A stretch of DNA of 64,000 nt, taken from the NCBI RefSeq assembly GCF_008693385.1, contig NZ_CP044065.1, positions 1,240,001 through 1,304,000 on the forward strand. The letters run 5' to 3'. Both the position numbers and the translations under genes were made by a program. The stretch is from Cupriavidus pauculus (GTDB taxonomy: Bacteria; Pseudomonadota; Gammaproteobacteria; Burkholderiales; Burkholderiaceae). Of the stretch, positions 17,173 to 26,031 are shown in pieces (within the stretch, counting starts at the first letter, position 1; every line of letters begins with the position of its first letter). The notes below the pieces were generated by a model that was not told where the DNA came from, made no database searches, and saw only the letters and a list, made by a program, of their open reading frames with translations.

Positions 17173-18780
17173 ATGAATACCATCGCTATCCTGCTATCGG
17201 CCTTTCTGCTGTCGGTGTTCGCACTGCTGGCATTCATCTGGGCCATGCAGCGCGGCCTGTTCGATACCTCGCCGGACGCCGCGCGCGTGATCTTCTCCGA
17301 AGGCGAGACCGGTCACCCCGAAGATCCTTCCGCGCCGAACGGCGGCCAGGGCATCGTCGATCCGTCGCGCGATGCGGCCGACCGCTCGTCCGCGCAGGTC
17401 GTGTTCCTGTTCCTGTGCTGCGCGATGGTCTGGCTCGTGGTCGCGTCGGCGGCCGGGCTGACGGCCTCCATCAAGCTGCACGAGCCGGATCTGTTCGCAT
17501 CGGTGCCGTGGCTGTCGTTCGGCCGCATCCGTACCATCCACCTCAATGCCGTGGCCTATGGCTGGGCGCCGATGGCCGGGCTCGGCATCGCGCTGTTCCT
17601 GCTGCCTCGGCTGCTCAAGACGCCGCTCGTCGGGGGACGCTGGGCCGTGGTGGGCGCCGCGATCTGGAATGCCGCGCTGATCGCGGGCATCGGCAGCATC
17701 GGGGCCGGGATCTCGGACGGCCTCGAATGGCTCGAGATTCCGTGGCAGGTCGATATCCTGTTCGTCGCGGGCGGGGCGCTGGTCGGTATTCCGCTCTTGC
17801 TCACGCTCGTCAACCGCACCGTCAGCCATCTGTACGTCTCGGTCTGGTATATGGGGTGCGCGCTGTTCTGGTTCCCGGTGCTGTTCCTCGTGGCCAACTT
17901 CCCGGGGCTGCATTTCGGCGTGGAGCAGGCGACCATGAACTGGTGGTTCGGCCACAACGTGCTGGGCCTGTTTTACACGCCGCTCGCGCTGGCCTCCATC
18001 TACTATTGCCTGCCCAAGATCATCGGGCAGCCCGTGAGGTCGTATGGCATGTCGCTGCTCGGTTTCTGGGCGCTGGCGTTCTTCTACGGGCAGGTTGGCG
18101 GCCACCATCTGGTGGGCGGTCCGGTGCCGGGCTGGCTCGTCACGCTGTCCATCGTGCAGAGCATGATGATGCTGATTCCGGTCATCGCGTTCTCGATCAA
18201 CCTGCACCAGACGCTGAAGGGCAACTTCCGCCGGCTGATCGACTCGCCAACGCTGCGTTTCGTGACGTTCGGCAGCATGATGTACACGGTCAGTTCCGCG
18301 CAGGGCTCGTTCGAGGCGCTGCGGGCCGTCAACCGTATCACGCACTTCACGCACTACACGGTCGCGCACGCGCATATCGGGCTCTATGCGTTCGTGAGCT
18401 TCGCGTTCTTCGGCGCGATCTACTTCATTCTCCCGCGCGTGATCGGCCGCGAATGGCCGTACCGCTGGATGATCTACTGCCACTTCTGGCTCGCCGCCGG
18501 CGGCATCGGCGTGTACTTCGTCGGCTTGTCGATCGGCGGCTGGTACCAGGGGCTCGCCATGCTCGACGCCTCGCGCCCGTTCATGGATTCGGTGACGCTG
18601 ACCATTCCGTACCTCAAGGCCCGGTCGATCGGCGGCGCGATGATGCTGGTCAGCCATCTGTTCTTCGCCGCCAATTTCGTCAGCGCGATCTTCGGGCTCG
18701 GTCCCAATCGCCACCGGCCGGCCCTGTTCCATCAGGGACGCGATGGGCATGAGGGTCGAAACCCCGCGCAGGGAGTCTGA
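17173..18780 (+). CDS. ccoN: cbb3-type oxidase catalytic subunit with N-terminal CcoS-like segment
   Basis: The 535-residue protein joins two parts. Residues 1-45 form a membrane segment followed by AFIWAMQRGLFD and AARVIF, the pattern of the small copper-maturation protein CcoS. From about residue 75 the haem-copper subunit I of C-family (cbb3) oxidases follows, with WWFGHN near 257, GGHHLVGG near 308, and the haem-ligand cluster THYTVAHAHIGLY near 395. It would reduce oxygen to water in the inner membrane. CcoO follows after 3 nt. The start at 17173 fits the CcoS-like opening, but it has no clear Shine-Dalgarno; the in-frame ATG at 17082 is an alternative. The fusion is unlike canonical ccoN plus separate ccoS. 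Confidence 0.88.
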   Translation: MNTIAILLSAFLLSVFALLAFIWAMQRGLFDTSPDAARVIFSEGETGHPEDPSAPNGGQGIVDPSRDAADRSSAQVVFLFLCCAMVWLVVASAAGLTASIKLHEPDLFASVPWLSFGRIRTIHLNAVAYGWAPMAGLGIALFLLPRLLKTPLVGGRWAVVGAAIWNAALIAGIGSIGAGISDGLEWLEIPWQVDILFVAGGALVGIPLLLTLVNRTVSHLYVSVWYMGCALFWFPVLFLVANFPGLHFGVEQATMNWWFGHNVLGLFYTPLALASIYYCLPKIIGQPVRSYGMSLLGFWALAFFYGQVGGHHLVGGPVPGWLVTLSIVQSMMMLIPVIAFSINLHQTLKGNFRRLIDSPTLRFVTFGSMMYTVSSAQGSFEALRAVNRITHFTHYTVAHAHIGLYAFVSFAFFGAIYFILPRVIGREWPYRWMIYCHFWLAAGGIGVYFVGLSIGGWYQGLAMLDASRPFMDSVTLTIPYLKARSIGGAMMLVSHLFFAANFVSAIFGLGPNRHRPALFHQGRDGHEGRNPAQGV

Positions 18781-18783
18781 ACC

Positions 18784-19383
18784 GTGAACAATGAAAGCGC
18801 CCTGCTGGCCGGGGGCATGACCATGCTGGCGCTGGCCACGAGCGCGCTGGTCGTGATTCCGTACCTCCAGCTCAAGGACATCAAGCCGACCGAAGGCATC
18901 AAGCCGTACACGGCCGCGCAGCTGCGCGGGCGCGAGGTCTATATCGCCAACGGCTGCATCTACTGCCATTCGCAGCAGCCGCGCGACAGCAGCTTCGCGC
19001 CCGATGCCAGGCGTGGATGGGGCCGGGTCTCGGTGGCCGGCGATTACTACTACGACAATCCGCATCTGCTCGGCACGATGCGGACCGGACCGGACCTCAT
19101 GAATATCGGTGTGCGGCAGCCGAGCGCGGACTGGCACCTGGGCCATCTGTACCAGCCGCGCGCGTACGTGGGCGGCAGCATCATGCCGAGCTATCCGTAC
19201 CTGTTCGACGTGAAGGATGCGGCCGAGCCCGGCGACAAGCCCGTGGCGCTGCCGCCCGGCTACGCGCCGCCGAACAAGGTGGTGGTGCCGAAGGCGGAGG
19301 CGCTGGACCTCGTGGCCTATCTGCAGTCGCTGAACCGGACCGGCGCGGTATTGCCGCCGGACGGCGGCATGTCCCCGAAATAA
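18784..19383 (+). CDS. ccoO: cbb3-type oxidase subunit CcoO (mono-haem cytochrome c)
   Basis: The 199-residue protein starts with GTG at 18784, with GGGAG upstream. One N-terminal membrane anchor (about 8-27) precedes a cytochrome c domain with the haem site NGCIYCHSQQPRD near 57. The methionine-bearing segment GGSIMPSYPYLF is near 138. These are hallmarks of CcoO/FixO, which passes electrons from the c-type cytochrome subunit to CcoN. The context, directly after ccoN, confirms this. The C-terminal region is typical apart from a Pro-rich tail. Confidence 0.93.
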   Translation: MNNESALLAGGMTMLALATSALVVIPYLQLKDIKPTEGIKPYTAAQLRGREVYIANGCIYCHSQQPRDSSFAPDARRGWGRVSVAGDYYYDNPHLLGTMRTGPDLMNIGVRQPSADWHLGHLYQPRAYVGGSIMPSYPYLFDVKDAAEPGDKPVALPPGYAPPNKVVVPKAEALDLVAYLQSLNRTGAVLPPDGGMSPK

Positions 19384-19399
19384 GCACGGAGCCTCGCAG

Positions 19400-20008
19400 A
19401 TGGATGAACGATCCGAAACCCAGCAGGCCGCGGCGGCACGGGCGCGCGAGAACGTCGACCCGCATGAGGGCAGGGCGCCGATTCCCAGGACGGTGCTCGC
19501 GCTGATTGCGGGGCTGATCGCGTTTGGCGCGATCTATATCCTGATGGCGCCGATCAACGTGCCGTCGGGGCTCGGCGACGCGCGCACGACCGCCGATCTG
19601 GTCGGCAAGCCCAGGCCGGCCGGCGGCGCGGTGGATGGCGCGGCGGTGTTCCAGAGCCGCTGCGTGGCCTGCCATCAGGCCACGGGGCAGGGCCTGCCCG
19701 GCGTGTTTCCGCCGCTGGCCGCGTCGGAATGGGTCAATGGCAAGGACACCCGGCTCGCGGCCATCGTGCTGCGGGGAGTCAACGGCAAGCTGACCGTCAG
19801 GGGGACGGCCTACAACGGGGCGATGCCGCCGTTTGCGGACCAGCTCGGCGATGCGGAGCTGGCGGCCGTGCTGACGCATGTGCGCAGCCAGTGGGGCAAT
19901 ACGTCGCCGCCGGTCACGGCGGAGACCGTGGCGGCGGTCCGGGCCGAGACCGCGGACATGAAGGCGCCGTTCGATGGCGACGCGGCGCTCGGCAGTCCGG
20001 GTGGCTAG
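19400..20008 (+). CDS. Membrane-anchored mono-haem cytochrome c, CcoP-like
   Basis: This 202-residue protein takes the place of CcoP in the operon. It has one membrane segment (TVLALIAGLIAFGAIYILM, about 30-50) and a single cytochrome c domain with the haem motif SRCVACHQATGQG near 89. A likely Met ligand is in NGAMPPFADQL near 138. Canonical CcoP has two haem motifs and is about 300 residues, so this is a reduced version or a different cytochrome. It starts at the ATG at 19400 with GGAG upstream and its end overlaps the SCO gene. It probably accepts electrons from the bc1 complex or a soluble cytochrome. Confidence 0.85.
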   Translation: MDERSETQQAAAARARENVDPHEGRAPIPRTVLALIAGLIAFGAIYILMAPINVPSGLGDARTTADLVGKPRPAGGAVDGAAVFQSRCVACHQATGQGLPGVFPPLAASEWVNGKDTRLAAIVLRGVNGKLTVRGTAYNGAMPPFADQLGDAELAAVLTHVRSQWGNTSPPVTAETVAAVRAETADMKAPFDGDAALGSPGG

Positions 20009-20750
20009 CGGGGCGAGCGTCGTTTCCCATGCCGGGGCGCGACCGCGCTGGCCGGTGGTATGGCTGCTGCTTGTCATTTCGCTGAGCGGCGCGGGGCTCT
20101 ATGCGCTGACGGACGGGCTGACCGCGTGGACGCTCGATCAGCGGCGCGAGAACCGGATCGCGGCGGGGGCGATGCGGCTGCCAGCCGTGGCGGTTTGGGA
20201 CCAGCAGGGGCGGGAGGCGGTGTGGTTCGGCGCCGACGCCAGCGATCTGCCCGATGCCCGTTTGGGGGCCGCCGCGTCGCCCCCGGCGCAGTCCTCCCCG
20301 CAGGACGCGATCTATCTGGTCGATGTCATCTACACGCGCTGCATGACCGTCTGTCGTGCGCTGGGCGCCGAGTTTGCGCAACTGCAGGCCCGCATCGCGG
20401 CCGACGGCTTGTCGGGGCGCATCGGATTGCGCTCGCTGTCGTTCGACCCGCGCGACGGGGTCGCGGATCTGGCGGGGTATGGGCGCGAGCACCGTGCGCG
20501 GCTACCGGACTGGGCCGTGGCCACCGCGGCCGATCCCACGGCCATGCGGGCGCTGCTGCGGGAGGCGGATGTGATTGCCATTCCGGACGGGTTTGGGGGC
20601 TTCGAGCATAACGGCGGCCTGCATGTAGTGGATGCACGGGGCCGTGTTCTCGGGACGTTCACGCTCGAGGCGTATCAGGACGCGTACGCGTTCGCGCGCG
20701 CCGCGTTGCCCGCCGCCGGCGCGGCGAACGTCGACGGCGGGGCGCCGTGA
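19974..20750 (+). CDS. SCO1/SenC-family copper chaperone
   Basis: The 258-residue protein has one N-terminal membrane anchor (VVWLLLVISLSGAGLYAL, about 28-46) and a periplasmic thioredoxin-like domain. The copper ligands expected for SCO proteins are visible: the Cys-x3-Cys pair in YTRCMTVCRALG near 122, and a His in FEHNGGLHVVD near 210. SCO proteins deliver copper to haem-copper oxidases, fitting its place after the oxidase subunits. The usual Pro after the second Cys is Arg. The ATG at 19974 overlaps the cytochrome gene by 35 nt; a GTG at 20001 is an alternative start. Confidence 0.85.
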   Translation: MATRRSAVRVASGASVVSHAGARPRWPVVWLLLVISLSGAGLYALTDGLTAWTLDQRRENRIAAGAMRLPAVAVWDQQGREAVWFGADASDLPDARLGAAASPPAQSSPQDAIYLVDVIYTRCMTVCRALGAEFAQLQARIAADGLSGRIGLRSLSFDPRDGVADLAGYGREHRARLPDWAVATAADPTAMRALLREADVIAIPDGFGGFEHNGGLHVVDARGRVLGTFTLEAYQDAYAFARAALPAAGAANVDGGAP

Positions 20751-21373
20751 TGCGCGGGCCGATGCTCCCCCGCGCCGCATGGCTGGCCGCCGCCGGCCTG
20801 CTCGCGCTCCCCCCCATCCGCACCGTGCTCGAAGGCTCGATGGCGTTGCAGATGCTGGTGCTTCTGCCAGCCGTATTCGCGCTGGGCTTCCTGCTGCCCG
20901 GCTTCCTCGCGCCCCGCACCCGCGGGCAACTGGCCGCAACGCTGCGGCCTGCCGCGCTGGCGCTGCTCGTCATCGCCACCGTCGGCTATGGCGCCTGGAT
21001 GCTGCCGATCGCGCTCGACCTCACCCGTCTCTCCGTCCCCGTCAACCTCGCCAAATACGCCACCGTGCTGGCCGCCGGCATGGCTGCCTATGTCGCCTGC
21101 CGGGTCAGCGCGTGGCCCCTCGTGCTGTTCTTTGGCGGCAATATGGTCTGGATGGGCCTGACGGTCGGCGCGCTCTTCCTCGACGCCGAGACCCGGCTGT
21201 GCGCCAGCTACCTGATGGGCGACCAGCGCGTGGCCGGTGCCGGCCTGATCGCATGGTCCGTCGCGCTCGGCGGGTGGCTGCTGGTCTGGGTGGGCCGGCG
21301 CGCTAACCATTCCGGGCGCCCTAAAGAGTTGCGTGGATCTGCCGTTAATGCGGGCGACGTGGGTTCTCATTGA
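20747..21373 (+). CDS. Polytopic membrane protein of the oxidase operon, unknown
   Basis: The 208-residue protein is almost entirely hydrophobic, with five or six predicted membrane segments (for example LQMLVLLPAVFALGFLLPG and LVLFFGGNMVWMGLTVGALF). I do not recognise its family. It starts at GTG 20747 or ATG 20750, overlapping the SCO stop, so it is co-translated with the copper chaperone. The context suggests a role in assembly or copper handling of this oxidase, which is inference only. The C-terminal tail is short and polar. Confidence 0.75.
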   Translation: MMRGPMLPRAAWLAAAGLLALPPIRTVLEGSMALQMLVLLPAVFALGFLLPGFLAPRTRGQLAATLRPAALALLVIATVGYGAWMLPIALDLTRLSVPVNLAKYATVLAAGMAAYVACRVSAWPLVLFFGGNMVWMGLTVGALFLDAETRLCASYLMGDQRVAGAGLIAWSVALGGWLLVWVGRRANHSGRPKELRGSAVNAGDVGSH

Positions 21374-21512
21374 TTGCAGAGCGTAGCGGCAGGCGTGCCG
21401 CCAGACGCCGGGGGCCACGCGGGGTCGATATGGCGTCGATGAAGGGAGCCACGTCAGAGCTTCCTCTCCGGGATCGCGAAAGATATCGCGCCCATCTCAA
21501 AGGGCTAAGTGC

Positions 21513-22697
21513 ATGCTGAGAAGAATCAAGGCGGAGCAGCTGCAGGTCGGAATGTTCGTTGCCAGGCTCGGCGGACCCTGGATCAACCACCCGTTCTGGC
21601 GCTCCCGCTTCCTCGTCACGAGCGACGAGCAGGTCGAGCAGATCCAGGCGGCCAACGTGCAGGATGTCTGGATCGACATCCTCAAGGGCCGCAATTTGCC
21701 CACGCCCGCCACGCCGGATGCGATGGAGGCGGACGTCACGGACGACGACGGGACCGAGTTCGAGGACGAACTCGAGCGCGCGCGCGAACTGATCAAGTCC
21801 GCGCGGCAGCTGGTCGGCAACATGTTCGGCGACGTGCGGATGGGACGCGCGCTGGAAAGCCAGGGTGCGCTGCTGCTCGTGGACGCCGCATCCAATTCGC
21901 TGACGCGGCATTCGCAGGCGCTGATCGCGCTGTCGCGGCTCAAGGAGAAGGACGACTACTCCTATCTGCATGCGTTTTCGGTCTGCGTGCTGATGATTGC
22001 CGTCGGCCGTACGCTCAAGCTGCCCGATGGCGAAGTGCGCGAACTCGGGATTGCGGGCCTGATGCACGATATCGGCAAGCTCACGCTGCCCGAATCGATC
22101 CTGCAGAAGGGGCCGGACCTCACGCCGCGGGAAGAAGAGGCCATGCGGCGGCATCCGTCGGCGGGATACCGGATCCTGAACGAGGCGCGGCTCTATACCA
22201 ATATTCCGCTCGACGTCTGCGTCCACCATCACGAGCGCGTGGACGGGCGCGGGTATCCGTTCGGCCTGGTCGAGCACGAGATCAGCGTGCACGCGAAGAT
22301 CGCGGCCATCTGCGATACCTACGATTCGCTGACTTCGCCACGCCCCGGACATCTGCCGTGGTCGCCGGCGCGGGCCATGGAATATATCGCGGTGCGGGTC
22401 GATACGCTGTTCGACCGGCGCGTGTTCAAGGCATTTACGCGCACGGTGGGGATCTATCCGATCGGCACCGTGCTGCGGCTGCGGTCGAACCGGCTGGCGG
22501 TGGTGTGCGGGCAGAACGAGGACGAACCGCTACGGCCGCGGGTCATGGCGTTCTACTCGGTATCGGAATCGGTCGCGCAGGCGCCGCAATTGATCGACCT
22601 GATGCACAGCGACGAGACGGTCGTGGCGTTCGAGGACGCGCGGCAGTGGGGGTATTCGGACGAACAGCTGATGGCGATGTACGCGCCGCACGGATAG
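21513..22697 (+). CDS. HD-GYP cyclic-di-GMP phosphodiesterase
   Basis: The 394-residue protein has an N-terminal DUF3391-type domain (about 1-110, starting MLRRIKAEQLQVGMFVARL). An HD-GYP domain (about 135-330) follows. The metal site shows in GLMHDIGKLTLPE near 187 and CVHHHERVDGRGYPFG near 236, with the full GYP signature, so hydrolytic activity is expected. It would degrade cyclic-di-GMP and so favour motility over biofilm. No membrane segment or receiver domain is present, so it is cytosolic. It stands alone after a 139-bp gap and ends before a palindromic element. Confidence 0.93.
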   Translation: MLRRIKAEQLQVGMFVARLGGPWINHPFWRSRFLVTSDEQVEQIQAANVQDVWIDILKGRNLPTPATPDAMEADVTDDDGTEFEDELERARELIKSARQLVGNMFGDVRMGRALESQGALLLVDAASNSLTRHSQALIALSRLKEKDDYSYLHAFSVCVLMIAVGRTLKLPDGEVRELGIAGLMHDIGKLTLPESILQKGPDLTPREEEAMRRHPSAGYRILNEARLYTNIPLDVCVHHHERVDGRGYPFGLVEHEISVHAKIAAICDTYDSLTSPRPGHLPWSPARAMEYIAVRVDTLFDRRVFKAFTRTVGIYPIGTVLRLRSNRLAVVCGQNEDEPLRPRVMAFYSVSESVAQAPQLIDLMHSDETVVAFEDARQWGYSDEQLMAMYAPHG

Positions 22698-22705
22698 GGC
22701 CGGTC

Positions 22706-22728
22706 GCCCTCTCCGGGCGGGAGAGGGC
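22706..22728. terminator. Palindrome between convergent HD-GYP and purT genes
   Basis: GCCCTCTCC (22706-22714) pairs with GGAGAGGGC (22720-22728), a 9-bp stem with a 5-nt loop. It fills the 39-bp gap between two convergent stops, as a bidirectional terminator would. There are no U-tracts. It is one of four related copies in this window. Confidence 0.65.
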
Positions 22729-22736
22729 GCTGCCGA

Positions 22737-23939
22737 TCAGGCCACGCGCGGCTTCACGCGGCTGGCCGCGTCCTTCGCGCGCTCGCGCGCGACTTCCACG
22801 TCTTCCGCATAGGCCAGCGCCACACCCATCCGGCGCTTGGTGAAGCTCTCCGGCTTGCCGAACAGCCGCACTTCGGTCTGCGGCACGGTCAGTGCATCGG
22901 CCACGCCATCGAAGACCACACCGGTCGCATCCACGCCGCCATAGATCACCGCGCTGGCGCCGGGGCTCTTCAGCGCCGTGCTGACCGGCAGGCCCAGGAT
23001 CGCGCGCGCATGCAGTTCGAACTCGTTCTGCCACTGGGTAATCATCGTCACCATGCCCGTATCGTGCGGACGCGGGCTGACCTCGCTGAACCAGACCTGT
23101 TCGCCCTTGACGAACAACTCCACGCCGAACAGGCCCTGCCCGCCGAGGTTGCCCGTGACTTCGCGCGCGATATGCTGGGCGGTCTGCAGTGCCTTCGGGT
23201 GCATCGGATGCGGCTGCCAGCTTTCGACGTAGTCGCCGCTGACCTGCACGTGGCCGATCGGCTCACAGAAATGGGTTTCGACATCGCCGTCCGCACCCTT
23301 GGCGCGCACCGTCAGCAGCGTGATCTCGTAGTCGAAATCGATAAAGCCCTCCACGATGATGCGGCCATGGCTCACGCGGCCGCCGGCCATCGCGTAATCC
23401 CACGCGGCCTTGACGTCCGCCGGGCCGTCGATCTTGCTCTGGCCCTTGCCCGAGCTGCTCATCACGGGCTTGACCACGCACGGGTAGCCGATACCGCCGT
23501 CGATCGCGGCCTGCAGTTCTTCGAGCGAATCGCAGAACTTGTACGGGCTGGTCGGCAGGTTCAGCGTTTCCGCCGCCAGACGGCGAATGCCTTCGCGATC
23601 CATGGTCAGGCGCGCCGCGCGCGCGGTCGGGATCACACGGACGACGCCGGCCGCTTCCAGCGCCTCGAGCGTCGGCGTGGCGATGGCCTCGATTTCCGGC
23701 ACGACCAGATCGGGCCGCTCGGCCTCGATCAGCGCGCGCAGCTGGTCGCCATCGGTCATCGCGATGGTGCGCGCGTGGTGCGCAACCTGCTGACCCGGCG
23801 CGTTCTCGTAACGATCGACGGCGATCGTCTCGACGCCGAGCCGCTGCAGCGCGATCAGGACTTCCTTGCCGAGCTCGCCCGAGCCGAGCAGCATGACTTT
23901 GGTGGCCGAGGGGGAGAGGGGAGTTCCGAGCGTGGTCAT
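22737..23939 (-). CDS. purT: Formate-dependent GAR transformylase (PurT)
   Basis: PurT (400 residues) uses ATP and formate to convert glycinamide ribonucleotide to its formyl form in purine synthesis, avoiding folate. It is an ATP-grasp enzyme. Marks include [18 protein letters not shown] near 20 (nucleotide-binding start), [14 protein letters not shown] near 155 (ATP-grasp loop), and [20 protein letters not shown] near 270. The length matches E. coli PurT (392). The start at 23939 opens [15 protein letters not shown]; an upstream start at 24005 would overlap lysR. Confidence 0.96.
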   Translation of the reverse strand: MTTLGTPLSPSATKVMLLGSGELGKEVLIALQRLGVETIAVDRYENAPGQQVAHHARTIAMTDGDQLRALIEAERPDLVVPEIEAIATPTLEALEAAGVVRVIPTARAARLTMDREGIRRLAAETLNLPTSPYKFCDSLEELQAAIDGGIGYPCVVKPVMSSSGKGQSKIDGPADVKAAWDYAMAGGRVSHGRIIVEGFIDFDYEITLLTVRAKGADGDVETHFCEPIGHVQVSGDYVESWQPHPMHPKALQTAQHIAREVTGNLGGQGLFGVELFVKGEQVWFSEVSPRPHDTGMVTMITQWQNEFELHARAILGLPVSTALKSPGASAVIYGGVDATGVVFDGVADALTVPQTEVRLFGKPESFTKRRMGVALAYAEDVEVARERAKDAASRVKPRVA

Positions 23940-23982
23940 GGCGGTGTACGGAGGGGGCAAATGAAAAGCGGCATTGTAACGC

Positions 23983-24885
23983 TTACGGCCTGCGACGCTC
24001 GGCACTGGTCTTCTGCAGCATCTCGTACAACTGCGCCGCCGCCGGCGACAGCGACCGTCCCCGCCGCCGGATCAGCCCCACCGTGCGCGTGACGGTCGGT
24101 TCCACCAGCGGCACGCTCTTGAGCGTCGGGTGCTTGCCCGGCGGCATCGCCAGCCGCGGCACGGCCGCCACGCCCAGCCCGGCCTCGACGAGGCTCACCA
24201 GCGTGGACACGTGCCGCACCTCGCAATACCACTGCGGCCGCACGGGCACGTCGGTCAGCGCCAGGTCGAGCAGCATCCGGTTGCCGCTGGCCTTGCCGAC
24301 GGTCATGTAGTCGTACTGGCCAAGCTCGGACCACGTGACCTTGCGCTTGCGCGCCAGCGGATGATCGGGCGGACAGGCCACGACGAACGGCTCCTTGAGC
24401 ACGGGTTCGAACTCGACGTCGGGCTCCTGCGTCCCGATGTAGTTGAGCCCGAAGTCCGCCTCGTTCCGCACGACCATATTGAGCACCTCGTTGGCCCCCT
24501 CGTCGATCAGCCGCACCACGATGCGCGGATATCGCGCGTGGTACTGCCGCAGCACCGCGGGCAGGAAATAGCGCACCGCCGACGGCACGCAGGCCACCGT
24601 GACCTCGCCCGTGATGCGCGTGGCGACGTCGCGAATACCCAGCAGCGATTCCTCCAGCCCATTGAGCAACTCGCGCGCCTTGCGCGAGAACTCGCGGCCC
24701 ACGGCCGTCATTTCCACCGACCGCGTGGTGCGATCGAACAACCGGACGCCGAGCGCGTCCTCGAGTTTCTCGATACGCCGCGACAGTGCCGGCTGCGAGA
24801 GATGGAGTTCGGACGCCGCGGCGCGGAAGCTGCTGAGTTCGGCCACCGCGACGAACGCGCGCAGATCGGAGAGATTGAAATTCAT
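23983..24885 (-). CDS. LysR-type transcriptional regulator
   Basis: The 300-residue protein has the LysR N-terminal helix-turn-helix ([20 protein letters not shown], about 19-38) and an effector domain of two alpha/beta lobes (about 90-295). The divergent Bug-MmgE/PrpD-dehydrogenase operon is the obvious target. A perfect T-N11-A palindrome overlaps this gene's own start codon, suggesting autorepression combined with control of the divergent promoter. The effector is unknown. Its stop lies 43 nt before the purT start. Confidence 0.94.
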   Translation of the reverse strand: MNFNLSDLRAFVAVAELSSFRAAASELHLSQPALSRRIEKLEDALGVRLFDRTTRSVEMTAVGREFSRKARELLNGLEESLLGIRDVATRITGEVTVACVPSAVRYFLPAVLRQYHARYPRIVVRLIDEGANEVLNMVVRNEADFGLNYIGTQEPDVEFEPVLKEPFVVACPPDHPLARKRKVTWSELGQYDYMTVGKASGNRMLLDLALTDVPVRPQWYCEVRHVSTLVSLVEAGLGVAAVPRLAMPPGKHPTLKSVPLVEPTVTRTVGLIRRRGRSLSPAAAQLYEMLQKTSAERRRP

Positions 24886-24898
24886 GCAAACCTTGCAT
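24884..24898. promoter_or_regulatory. LysR operator on the regulator's start codon
   Basis: ATGCAAACCTTGCAT is a perfect inverted repeat with a 3-bp centre and contains the LysR T-N11-A core. It overlaps the ATG of lysR at 24885 and lies about 115 bp before the divergent Bug gene. A second TTGCA-type half-site follows near 24914. Confidence 0.65.
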
Positions 24899-25013
24899 CA
24901 ATCGTGAGAAAAGTTGCAATTCACAGTTTATCACCGGGCGTGGATGATACGGACTCGAAAGCAGGATCCAAGAAAACACGCCCGGTGCGGAACCGAGGCG
25001 CAATGGAGGAGAC

Positions 25014-25991
25014 ATGAACCCGACCCGCCGGACGCTGCTCAAGGCCAGCGCGATGCTGCTCGCCGTCCCTGGCCTCGCGGAGGCCCAGGACCCCTTTCCC
25101 AACAAGCCGCTGCGCTACGTCGTGCCGGTATCCGCGGGCGGCGGTTCCGACCTGATCGGCCGTACCGTCGCGGACCGCTGGGGCCGCGCGCTGGGCCAGT
25201 CGATGGTGGTGGAGAACCAGGCCGGCGGCGGTGGGGTGATCGCCTGCCAGATGACGGCCAAGGCCACGGCCGACGGCTATACCGTGATGCAGGGCTATGT
25301 GGCCACGCACGGCACGAACCCGGCCACGCGCAAGGTGCCGTACGACCCGGTCAGGGATTTCACGCCCATCGGCATGATCGGTGCCACGCCGAACGTGCTG
25401 GTGATCGGCGCGAACGTACCCGCCTCGAACCTCGGCGAGTTCATCGACTACGTGCGCAAGCATCCGGGCGCGGTGAACTACGGCTCGGCCGGACCCGGCT
25501 CGCTGACCCATCTGACGATGGAACTGTTCGCGCAGCAGATCAAGGCACAGATGACCCACGCCGCGTATCGCGGCATCGCGCCCGCGTTCAACGACCTGAT
25601 CGGCGGCCAGACACAGGCGATGTTCCCGGGTCTCTCGGCCGCGCTCCCGCATATCCGCTCGGGCCGCGTGAAGCCGCTGGCCGTCACGGGCAACGCGCGC
25701 CATCCGCTGCTCAAGGACACGCCGACGCTCGACGAGGCCGGCCTCAAGGGCTTCGACGCCATGCAGTGGTATGGCGTGGTGGGCCCGGCCGGCATTCCGC
25801 CCGATATCGTGGCCAGACTGAACGGCACGCTGAACACGGTGCTCAAGAGCCCGGACCTGGCGGAGAAGTTGTCGTCGGAGGCGCTGCAGCCGCAGCCGAT
25901 GTCGCCGGACCAGTTCCGCCGCTATATCGCCGACGAAGTGGCGCGCTGGGGCAAGCTCGCGCGCGAACGCGGCATCCATCTCGATACCTGA
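25014..25991 (+). CDS. Bug-family (TctC-like) substrate-binding protein 1
   Basis: The 325-residue periplasmic protein belongs to the Bordetella uptake gene family, which binds carboxylates and related small molecules. Family marks are PNKPLRYVVPVSAGGGSDLIG near 31, GYTVMQGYVATHGTNP near 94, and GSAGPGSLTHL near 158. A leader begins TRRTLLK, close to a twin-arginine motif, with cleavage near LAEAQD. The start has GGAGGAGAC upstream. No tctA/tctB transporter genes are adjacent, so it is an orphan. It leads an operon with an MmgE/PrpD protein and a hydroxyacid dehydrogenase, so a hydroxy- or tricarboxylic acid is a plausible ligand. Confidence 0.93.
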   Translation: MNPTRRTLLKASAMLLAVPGLAEAQDPFPNKPLRYVVPVSAGGGSDLIGRTVADRWGRALGQSMVVENQAGGGGVIACQMTAKATADGYTVMQGYVATHGTNPATRKVPYDPVRDFTPIGMIGATPNVLVIGANVPASNLGEFIDYVRKHPGAVNYGSAGPGSLTHLTMELFAQQIKAQMTHAAYRGIAPAFNDLIGGQTQAMFPGLSAALPHIRSGRVKPLAVTGNARHPLLKDTPTLDEAGLKGFDAMQWYGVVGPAGIPPDIVARLNGTLNTVLKSPDLAEKLSSEALQPQPMSPDQFRRYIADEVARWGKLARERGIHLDT

Positions 25992-26031
25992 TCTCTCCAT
26001 CCCCCACGACTCTTATTCAAGGAAACGATTC

